Part shown: piece after piece, positions 27,338 to 33,760 of the stretch | Numbering within the stretch: the first letter of the stretch is position 1 | Layout: each line of letters opens with the position of its first letter | Assembly: GCF_003989795.1 (NCBI RefSeq) | Contig: NZ_RZHG01000030.1 | Span: forward strand, 94,341-158,340 | Direction: 5' to 3' | DNA: 64,000 nucleotides | DNA from: Vreelandella andesensis | GTDB taxonomy: Bacteria > Pseudomonadota > Gammaproteobacteria > Pseudomonadales > Halomonadaceae | Translations under genes and position numbers: made by a program | Notes under the pieces: model-generated | Databases searched by the model: none | Told to the model about the DNA's origin: nothing | What the model saw: only the letters and a program-made list of their open reading frames with translations

Positions 27338-28021
27338 TTATTGAGGGCAGGCGGGTGGGGTGGAAGTGCTTGAGAAACCAAGTTGAGTGAACCATGCGGT
27401 AGCGTTGCCGCCTGCATTGTCGCCATCGCTCATTAAGGCGATACCATTGACTTGGCTAGGAGTGCTGCCAAAAAGAGCTTGGTAGTCAGCGCGAACATCG
27501 CGAACCTCTGCGACCCATCTGCCAACCTCACCATTGCCACTTTGCAATGCCATCAACTGGGCACGATCAGTAAATGCATTCGGCCACGTTGCGCCCTGGG
27601 GTTGGATCGAGGCCCAGACGTAATTAACCGATTCAACTTGCCAGGGAAGAATGCCCGTTTTGCGAGCCACATAAACCCGTGCGGGGTAGTCATCGCCCGC
27701 TTTCGTCGTTTCATCAACGCCGACATAGGTCGAGTCTACTTGCCAACACCAGTGGAGGTAGGGCGTTTTGTTTAAGTCGATATCGCGTTCTAGGTAACGT
27801 GCAGAGGCTTGGCCCTGGGCATTTGCTTCAAGCACCCGTTGACCTGATTTTTCTACAATCGCGTAGCGTGTTTCGCCTTCAAAACGCCTCGTCGGCCAGG
27901 TCATGATCTGGTTAGGCGTGAAGTGTATTTCTTGGCCGCTGGCGGCTGTGAGCAGGAAGGGGCTAAACAGTAGGCTCGCCATTACTGTCCCTTTGATTGA
28001 AAAAGCGCTAGCGCGGCTCAT
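27338..28021 (-). CDS. Secreted DUF3047-family protein
   Basis: About 227 residues from ATG 28021 (alternative ATG 28033, four residues longer). A signal peptide (hydrophobic stretch ending TAASGQ) precedes a DUF3047-type domain: YAIVEKSGQRVLEANAQGQASA, LNKTPYLHWCWQVD, DDYPARVYVARKTG and a C-terminal SDGDNAGGNATAWFTQLGF. The fold looks like a carbohydrate-binding-type beta sandwich; the function is unknown. Its start overlaps the upstream zinc-finger gene, so it is the last gene of an ECF sigma-factor operon and may be regulated by it. Confidence 0.8.
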   Translation of the reverse strand: MSRASAFSIKGTVMASLLFSPFLLTAASGQEIHFTPNQIMTWPTRRFEGETRYAIVEKSGQRVLEANAQGQASARYLERDIDLNKTPYLHWCWQVDSTYVGVDETTKAGDDYPARVYVARKTGILPWQVESVNYVWASIQPQGATWPNAFTDRAQLMALQSGNGEVGRWVAEVRDVRADYQALFGSTPSQVNGIALMSDGDNAGGNATAWFTQLGFSSTSTPPACPQ

Positions 28022-28223
28022 AATGGCCACCATTTTCTGTTGATTCTTTTGGTGTACTAGGGTGGTGCTCACCAATTTTATGGAGCAGGTCAAACTGGCG
28101 AGCGCAGGCGCGGCATGCACCACACATCGAGAGGTGAAAACGTAGCATAGTATTTTCACGAAAGCTTAGCGCTCGGTCTTGCTTTAACGACATTAGGCGT
28201 GTGGCTTCACGGCACATAATCAT
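28008..28223 (-). CDS. Putative zinc-finger (anti-sigma-like) small protein
   Basis: A 71-residue protein with the pattern of small zf-HC2 anti-sigma domains: MIMCREATRLMSLKQDRALS, then HLSMCGACRACARQF with an H-x3-C-x2-C arrangement. It has no membrane segment. Such domains bind and inhibit ECF sigma factors. It lies two genes downstream of an ECF sigma gene on the same strand and overlaps the DUF3047 start by 14 bases. The upstream gap holds a long perfect inverted repeat. Confidence 0.78.
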   Translation of the reverse strand: MIMCREATRLMSLKQDRALSFRENTMLRFHLSMCGACRACARQFDLLHKIGEHHPSTPKESTENGGHYEPR

Positions 28224-28262
28224 AGTGCGAACCTCTCAATAAAGACGTGGTTGGGAGTTAAG

Positions 28263-28308
28263 TGCCAGTAAAACACTCAATCTCCCAATAGTGAGTGTTT
28301 TACTGGCA
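28263..28308. repeat. Perfect 17-base inverted repeat upstream of the zinc-finger gene
   Basis: tgccagtaaaacactca (28263-28279) is exactly reverse-complementary to 28292-28308, with a 12-base loop. No T-run follows on either strand, so it is not a standard terminator. It lies 40 bases upstream of the zinc-finger gene start; a regulator-binding palindrome or mRNA hairpin is possible. Confidence 0.85.
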
Positions 28309-28369
28309 ACATTCCTTACATCGCCCTCCGCTTTAGTGTAACCGTGCTTGGCCGTGAGCTTCCCGGGTA

Positions 28370-28828
28370 TTAGCGCCGGGAAGATGTTAATTGCTCAAAC
28401 GACGATGTTAATGCTTGAACGCTGGTAACCCCTTGAATGGTTTCTTGACGATTTCCATGTCCATCAAATAAAAGAATTGTCACATGTCCGACGCCGTATT
28501 GATTGGCAAAATCAGCACCTTTCGTGGTGTTAATATCGACAATGCGCCATTCAGGTGGCACCTCGCTTTTTGCAATTGCTTCTTCTGCATTTGCTTTTAA
28601 GCGCTGACAAAGTGGGCAGCTGTGATCGTGAATCTGCACGGCAACTGGGACGCCGCTGCCGATAACACTAAGATCAGATTCTGCTTTAGAGGTGTGCTCG
28701 TTAGCGATGAGCCAAGCAATAGGAACAGCAAGAAAGGCAATGATAATTAAGGATTTACGTACTAAAGCAGTTATCTTTCGCCTTTTAGAATGGCGGCGGG
28801 AGGGTGGATTGGCCGTTCTCTTCTTCAT
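28370..28828 (-). CDS. Membrane-anchored thioredoxin-like protein
   Basis: A 152-residue protein with a very basic N-terminal 25 residues, one membrane segment (SLIIIAFLAVPIAWLIA, about residues 26-42), then a thioredoxin-like domain with a CPLC redox pair in HDHSCPLCQRL and the cis-Pro-like region VGHVTILLFDGHG. It should sit in the inner membrane with the redox domain in the periplasm. The ECF sigma stop lies one base before its start, so they are co-transcribed, suggesting a redox or envelope-stress role for the operon. Confidence 0.75.
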   Translation of the reverse strand: MKKRTANPPSRRHSKRRKITALVRKSLIIIAFLAVPIAWLIANEHTSKAESDLSVIGSGVPVAVQIHDHSCPLCQRLKANAEEAIAKSEVPPEWRIVDINTTKGADFANQYGVGHVTILLFDGHGNRQETIQGVTSVQALTSSFEQLTSSRR

Positions 28829-28829
28829 A

Positions 28830-29417
28830 TTACGTTAACCAGCCCTTTTCTATACATGAACGCAACTTTAAACGAGCACGATGGAGCATTACCCAGCAGT
28901 TAGAGTCGCTCAACGACAGTGCTTCGCAAATCTCTTGGGTGGTGAGTCCCATAAGTTCGCGCATGGTAAATACGCGCGCTATGTTGTCGGGCAAAACTAA
29001 TAAACACGTATCCAACAATTTCCAAAAAGATGCGTTTTCAAGAATTTCGTCAGGCTCACCCCATGATTGAGGTTTGCTGGCAGGCTGCCAGCGTCCATTT
29101 TCTTGAAACAGGTTCTCAAAAGAATCTTCGTCATTCTGGTCGCTGTCCTGCCAGGAAAGATAGCGTCTCTCGTAGCGAATTCGTTCTAGTATTTTGTTTT
29201 TTAGAATTCCAAATACCCAGGTTTCAAACGCCGAGCGCCCAGCAAAGGAGTCATGTTTTTCCAATGCGATGATCAGCGTGTCTTGAACGGTATCTTCTGC
29301 CGCAGCACTGTCTCGTAGCTGTAACCGAGCAAAAGCAATTAGTTTTGGCCTAAGAGCGGCGATATGTTGGTCGATAGAGGGCGCGGTAATCGTCACATTG
29401 TTCCTCACAAGCAGCAT
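28830..29417 (-). CDS. ECF RNA polymerase sigma factor
   Basis: A 195-residue sigma-70-family factor of the extracytoplasmic-function type. Region 2 reads LIAFARLQLRDSAAAEDTVQD, then FETWVFGILKNKILERIR. Region 4 reads VFTMRELMGLTTQEICEALSLSDSNCWVMLHRARLKLR. It directs RNA polymerase to stress promoters. It is the first gene of the minus-strand operon sigma / thioredoxin-like / zinc-finger / DUF3047, in which the zinc-finger protein is the probable anti-sigma factor. The N-terminal start is uncertain by a few residues. Confidence 0.9.
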   Translation of the reverse strand: MLLVRNNVTITAPSIDQHIAALRPKLIAFARLQLRDSAAAEDTVQDTLIIALEKHDSFAGRSAFETWVFGILKNKILERIRYERRYLSWQDSDQNDEDSFENLFQENGRWQPASKPQSWGEPDEILENASFWKLLDTCLLVLPDNIARVFTMRELMGLTTQEICEALSLSDSNCWVMLHRARLKLRSCIEKGWLT

Positions 29418-29475
29418 TCATACGGCAAAAGTGCTTATTTAAAGTGGCCAGTATGTGGCCACTTATAGTTGCGAT

Positions 29476-30033
29476 TTAAGGCGCGGGGGCTTCCCAGGCA
29501 AGCGGTTTTAGTTCTTCGTTTAACGGGGTGCCTGCAATATGGTTAGTGTAGTTTGAAAGTGTTTTTAGCGCACAGGCAATAACAAGCTCTAATACATGCT
29601 GATGTGTAAAGCCTGCTTCTATAAACGCGTCTAGCTCTGACTGCTCTGCCCAACCGCGTTGCGCATTTAAGTGTTTTGCAAAGCGCGTGACCGCTGCCAG
29701 TTTTGGGTCGTTTGGAGTATTGCGAGCGCGTAGATCCTTAATGACGTCATCGTCAGCCCCCGCTTTTTTAATACCACCCGTGTGTGCGGCTACGCAAAAA
29801 GAACAACGATTGTCGGCACTAATCGCCAGTAAGGCGGCTTGCTGTTCTACAGGGCTTAAACTGGTTTTAGCGTAAATGCCGTCCAGTGCGAGGTATGCTT
29901 CAAGCAGCGTGGGTGCTTCCGCCATTTTCGCAAAAAGATTTGGCAAAAAGCCCATCTTTTTTTCGGCAGCCTGTAGGTTGGCTTTAGCATCTTCAGGGGC
30001 GCTGTCTACTGTATGTAGAGGAAAATCAGTCAT
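29476..30033 (-). CDS. AhpD-like / carboxymuconolactone decarboxylase-family protein
   Basis: A 185-residue protein of the alkylhydroperoxidase AhpD-like superfamily. The redox motif is C-x-x-C with a following His (NRCSFCVAAHTGG), in an all-helical context with a proton-relay Glu upstream (SPVEQQAALLAIS). Such proteins reduce peroxides or act as disulfide reductases. It is monocistronic, divergent from the NlpC-like gene, and near other redox genes. Confidence 0.88.
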   Translation of the reverse strand: MTDFPLHTVDSAPEDAKANLQAAEKKMGFLPNLFAKMAEAPTLLEAYLALDGIYAKTSLSPVEQQAALLAISADNRCSFCVAAHTGGIKKAGADDDVIKDLRARNTPNDPKLAAVTRFAKHLNAQRGWAEQSELDAFIEAGFTHQHVLELVIACALKTLSNYTNHIAGTPLNEELKPLAWEAPAP

Positions 30034-30231
30034 TTAGTATGTCCTTGTAATGATGATATTCGGCATGCTTGAAGCAAAATTACCGAACAGGCGCTGTCAT
30101 TATGGAACACTTGGTTCATAAGTGGCAATGGTCAATTTATTCTCTTTCCTGAGAAAGCACCGTTTTTGGTGTAAAGGTTCCTGTTGTTCACTCACTGAGT
30201 GATAAGTCAGGGCTTTGCGAGGGCTTGCTCA

Positions 30232-31017
30232 ATGAAAAAGCTGCTACAGAAAGTAGGGTACATGATGGGCTGTTGGCTCTCTTGCCCCCGTTATCGCTCA
30301 GAAAATGCGGGCGCAGGAGAGGAGGGCATCGCCGCATTTTTAAGACCAGGAGATGTGCTATTAGTAGAAGGTTCGTCACGTTTCAGTGCAGTGATAAAAT
30401 ACTTAACTCAGTCATCTTGGTCCCACGCTGCGCTTTTTATAGGCGCAGAACATGCACAACGTTTAGGCGGTTGTAGTCGCGATTGCTTTATTGAGGCCGA
30501 TGTAACGGAAGGGGTGCGCTTGATAGGTCTTGATGAATTTAAGGGCTATCATTTGAGAATTTGTAGGCCGACAGGATTAGATAATGATGATATTCGCGCC
30601 GTTATACAGTTTGCAGGCGCACGATTAGGCTATCGCTATGATTTGCATAACATCGTAGACCTTGCTCGCTATTTCTTGCCGTTACCTCCCGTGCCGCAGC
30701 GCTGGCGTAGGCCTTTCTTAACCTTAGGTAGTGGTGACCCGACGCGGGCTATTTGCTCAACACTTATTGCTCAAGCATTTCAGTCAATTCCTTATCCTAT
30801 CTTGCCTATTGCTAACGCCTCTTCTGGTGCCACCATTGATGTGTCCCGTAATAGGCTGCCCCGGTTCACACAGCGCCACTATTCATTATTTACGCCAAGA
30901 GATTTTGACCTATCGCCCTATTTCGACATTGTTAAACCCCGCTTAGCCGAAGGGTTTGACCCCTATTGCCTGGAGTGGGAAAAAGTAGACGATGTGAACG
31001 ATTCGGCAGCAATGTGA
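30232..31017 (+). CDS. YiiX/YebB-like NlpC/P60 permuted cysteine peptidase/amidase
   Basis: A 261-residue protein of the permuted papain-like family: GDVLLVEGSSRFSAVIKYLTQ, the catalytic His in SSWSHAALFIG, GYRYDLHNIVDLARY, and the catalytic Cys near AICSTLIAQAF. Relatives cleave amide or ester bonds in peptidoglycan, lipids or small peptides. ATG 30232 begins a plausible basic N-terminus (MKKLLQKVGYMMGC); in-frame 30199 lacks a ribosome site. It sits just upstream of the repeat cytochrome, so a joint role is possible but not shown. Confidence 0.78.
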   Translation: MKKLLQKVGYMMGCWLSCPRYRSENAGAGEEGIAAFLRPGDVLLVEGSSRFSAVIKYLTQSSWSHAALFIGAEHAQRLGGCSRDCFIEADVTEGVRLIGLDEFKGYHLRICRPTGLDNDDIRAVIQFAGARLGYRYDLHNIVDLARYFLPLPPVPQRWRRPFLTLGSGDPTRAICSTLIAQAFQSIPYPILPIANASSGATIDVSRNRLPRFTQRHYSLFTPRDFDLSPYFDIVKPRLAEGFDPYCLEWEKVDDVNDSAAM

Positions 31018-31168
31018 TAAGTAAGTGTAAGGAAGTTACTTGTCCTATCACTCATTTAATGTTGCTAATAATAAGTTAGCAACAAAGCCAGGTGCGAGGC
31101 CGTTCTGTGGCTTGGAGTGGCCTAAAAAAATAATGCTGTGATGAGAGCTGTGAAGAGAGGTGGAGACC

Positions 31169-31939
31169 ATGTCTAAAGAACAACATCTACAACGCCATGA
31201 GTTACTGAATAAACTTCGTCGTCAAATACGTTATACCGCACCAGCCTTGATGCTAGTTGCTGGTGGTTTGACATATCAAGCCGTTGCTAGCGACCAATCA
31301 GTCTATGCCAGCGGAGAAGCATCTTCGGTACTGATATTAGCGAGCAACCACGCCGAAGCCGAGGCACAGCCTGAAGCACATGCAGAAGCAGAAGGTGAGG
31401 CTCAAGCAGAAGGTGAGGCTCAAGCAGAAGGTGAGGCTCAAGCAGAAGGTGAGGCTCAAGCAGAAGGTGAGGCAGAAGGTGAGGCAGAAGGTGAGGCAGA
31501 AGGCGAGGCAGAAGGCGAGGCTCAGGCTGAAGGTAGTACCCAGCCTAACGAGCGCACAAAATTAGTAACTCGTCCTGATGGTTACGTGCCTAGCTATGAT
31601 GAAAATGGCAATAATCCCAAGTCATTAATTGAACGTGGAGAAGAGCTTTACAATAACAGGTCGTTAAGCACAAACGGGCTCTCTTGTGCTAGCTGTCATG
31701 GCACAGATGGCCAGTCGGGTTATCAAGCAACGTTTAATCAACCGTTTCCGCATCCAGTGGCTATGGGCGCCAATATGTTCGGTATGGAAACAGTACATGC
31801 AGATGAGATGGTTCAGCTTTGTATGGTGGCTCCTATGGCCGCTGAGCCATTAGATTGGGAGTCTGAAGATTTAGCGGCGCTTGCGGCTTACGTGGTTAAT
31901 GCACAGCAACGCCTTGCAGGCGAGGCAGACGGTCAATGA
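31169..31939 (+). CDS. c-type cytochrome with Glu/Gly/Ala repeat linker and a leader shared with the protein at 33448-33705
   Basis: A 256-residue protein with three parts. First is a basic N-terminus with a conserved hydrophobic segment (YTAPALMLVAGGL), which may serve as export signal. Then comes a highly acidic linker of EGEAQA and EGEAEG repeats (about residues 50-125). Last is a cytochrome c domain with heme motif C-A-S-C-H (LSCASCHGTDGQ) and a likely distal Met in the GANMFGMETVHADEM region. ATG 31169 is supported by AGAGG and GGTGGAG. The linker DNA is a near-perfect tandem repeat, so its length is expected to vary between strains. Electron partners are unknown. Confidence 0.82.
   Translation: MSKEQHLQRHELLNKLRRQIRYTAPALMLVAGGLTYQAVASDQSVYASGEASSVLILASNHAEAEAQPEAHAEAEGEAQAEGEAQAEGEAQAEGEAQAEGEAEGEAEGEAEGEAEGEAQAEGSTQPNERTKLVTRPDGYVPSYDENGNNPKSLIERGEELYNNRSLSTNGLSCASCHGTDGQSGYQATFNQPFPHPVAMGANMFGMETVHADEMVQLCMVAPMAAEPLDWESEDLAALAAYVVNAQQRLAGEADGQ
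31376..31534 (+). repeat. Tandem-repeat array coding the acidic linker of the cytochrome
   Basis: Near-identical units of gaggctcaagcagaaggt (18 bases) give way to 12-base units gaggcagaaggt, all in frame and coding EAQAEG and EAEG. The near identity of the units points to recent slippage or recombination. Confidence 0.95.
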
Positions 31940-32115
31940 ACATGTAATTTGTTTAATAGCGGCTTGTGCTTATAGAGTTTTGAAAGAGGGCAAGTCGCTA
32001 CTTTTAAGTTGGTTGCTCTGAGTGTTATTAAGAATATATTTTACTGGTAAGTATGCCTGGTCAATAAGGTGGCGGTGCTTAAAAAATGTATCCACCGACC
32101 GTTAACGGTAATTTA

Positions 32116-32628
32116 TCATGGCGTTGTCGCATTGTTGGCAATGCGCTGGAAGAGTATGTCTAGTTCATTAGCAATGATTTCTAAATTTGTATTTTCATAA
32201 TCATAGGGCATTAGTAAAGCACTAGGGGTTTTCCAAGAGAGCGTGGCGGCGTTAGGTGAGTCTTCTGTTATATAAAAGCGTAATGGTGCTTCAATCATTG
32301 CGGGCACGCTTTGGCGAATAATCCTTACTGCATAGTCATTACGAAAAACACCAATGACGCGGTTACCTGGAATTGTTTCCCCGCGTTGGGCAGCCGCTGC
32401 TGTGGGGCTCGCTTCGGTAACAATCAACATATCTGCCTCAGCAACCGCTTGGCGTAGATCGTCTACCAGCGTTGTGTAGCTTTTATCCGTGTTAATAACA
32501 TTCCAGCCTTCCTGCGGCCAAGTGATCGGCTCTTCGGCAATAACTGACTGGCTTATCGTCAACGTTGCTAACAATAGCCAAACGGGCGCGGCAATAAGAC
32601 GATATCCATAAGCAAATAGGTAAGTCAT
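32116..32628 (-). CDS. Secreted DUF302-family protein (second copy)
   Basis: A 170-residue protein with a signal peptide (hydrophobic residues about 12-29, cleavage near VIAEE), then a DUF302-like domain: KSYTTLVDDLRQAVAEADMLIVTEASPT, IPGNRVIGVFRNDYAVRI, APLRFYITED, PYDYEN. It is related in layout to 12693-13148. It is last in a minus-strand run that begins with the TTL-like gene, although a 139-base gap separates it from the DinB gene. Confidence 0.78.
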   Translation of the reverse strand: MTYLFAYGYRLIAAPVWLLLATLTISQSVIAEEPITWPQEGWNVINTDKSYTTLVDDLRQAVAEADMLIVTEASPTAAAAQRGETIPGNRVIGVFRNDYAVRIIRQSVPAMIEAPLRFYITEDSPNAATLSWKTPSALLMPYDYENTNLEIIANELDILFQRIANNATTP

Positions 32629-32767
32629 GTATTTCCACCTTCTTCAGGAAACGAGCAGCAAGAGCGAATGTTCGGTCTAACACTGCGTGTTATACAACGT
32701 GAATACCTTACACAGTGGCCAGTAACATTGATCAATTTAAAAGGATGGCTCACACAGCGCCAAACAG

Positions 32768-33370
32768 TCATGAAGCGGTGCGCTGCTTTTCCCAAAAGCG
32801 TAGCGTAGAGGGGTGTACGCCAATGTTGCTCGGCAGAACAATATTTAACTGCTCACAGAACAAGCAAAGGAGCGCCATATGGTGAATGCTGTGACTGGTT
32901 AAAAAGGCAAGTTCGCGGCCCAAGCTGCTTGTTATGGGTAGTGACGTTGCCGCCGGCAAACGCGAGGACGCCGGTATTTCTTCAACGGGGTAGTGAAGTG
33001 TTAATAGCGTATCGTGAGGTACTGAGGTGTATGTTTTTAGCCTTGTTTGCAATGCACGTACACGCGTAAGTGCATGATTAGGATCGTTCTCCAGAGCCGC
33101 TTCTCGTTGCCGTTGTTCATAATCAAAGGCTTTTTGCTGGTCAGAGCCTGCGAGAGCCTCCAATAACGTTTGGTAATGCTCGAGTATATGACGTACATGC
33201 TTACCCAGTGATTGGGTTTGTTGATTGCCTAAACGTTGTTGGTATACCACGTCTGATGTGCACTGTAATAAGGTGGCAACCTGTTCGAGCGTTTGCACAT
33301 TCTCTTCAACGAGCAACGCAGTAGCGTTTGAAGCATTGAAATGATTTTCTAACGATATCGAAGATTTCAT
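32768..33370 (-). CDS. DinB-family protein
   Basis: A 200-residue four-helix-bundle protein of the DinB/YfiT type. The metal-ligand histidines can be read in GKHVRHILEHY and TSHSIHHMALL. Family members include thiol (bacillithiol or glutathione) transferases and many of unknown role. AAGGAGG precedes ATG 33370. It is 77 bases downstream of the small Glu/Gly protein gene and probably shares its transcript. Confidence 0.82.
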   Translation of the reverse strand: MKSSISLENHFNASNATALLVEENVQTLEQVATLLQCTSDVVYQQRLGNQQTQSLGKHVRHILEHYQTLLEALAGSDQQKAFDYEQRQREAALENDPNHALTRVRALQTRLKTYTSVPHDTLLTLHYPVEEIPASSRLPAATSLPITSSLGRELAFLTSHSIHHMALLCLFCEQLNIVLPSNIGVHPSTLRFWEKQRTAS

Positions 33371-33447
33371 GCTGGATAGCCTCCTTGTGAGCTGTGCCGG
33401 CGTTTAACCGGCACAGGGCATTGCTTTATAAACGTGAAAATGGCTGC

Positions 33448-33705
33448 CTAGCCTGCTTCAGCGCCACCTTCGCCTTCGGCTTCTCCCTCTCCCTCGCCTT
33501 CACCTTCACCTTCGGCTTCCCCCTCAGCGCTGCCTTCGGCCAGCATCATGGGAGCTTGTTGCATATTGGTAAACCCTTCAGTGGGTTCGTCAGCACTTAC
33601 TTGGAAGGCAAGCCCGCTGGCCACTAACGCTAGCGCTGGCGCTGTGTAACCGAACTGGCGGCTTAAGCGGCTAAGTAAACGACGTTTAGCTTCTTGTTGA
33701 GACAT
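33448..33705 (-). CDS. Small protein with conserved leader and Glu/Gly-rich tail; candidate substrate of the TTL-like ligase
   Basis: An 85-residue protein from ATG 33705 (AAGGAG site); the longer 33723 start has no support. The first 40 residues are basic then hydrophobic (RRLLSRLSRQ, YTAPALALVASGL), nearly the same as in the cytochrome at 31169. A short Met/Gln-rich middle (FTNMQQAPMMLAEG) follows, then about 30 residues of Glu, Gly and Ala only (GEGEGEGEGE core). The tail resembles the acidic C-termini of tubulins, the classical substrates of tubulin tyrosine ligase-like enzymes. The gene lies 55 bases downstream of a TTL-like gene. Function is inferred; the leader could simply be a signal peptide. 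Confidence 0.78.
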   Translation of the reverse strand: MSQQEAKRRLLSRLSRQFGYTAPALALVASGLAFQVSADEPTEGFTNMQQAPMMLAEGSAEGEAEGEGEGEGEGEAEGEGGAEAG

Positions 33706-33760
33706 GATGTTTCTCCTTATCATGGCGATTAATTGCGCCGGATGGCGCGTCTTCCTGCTG

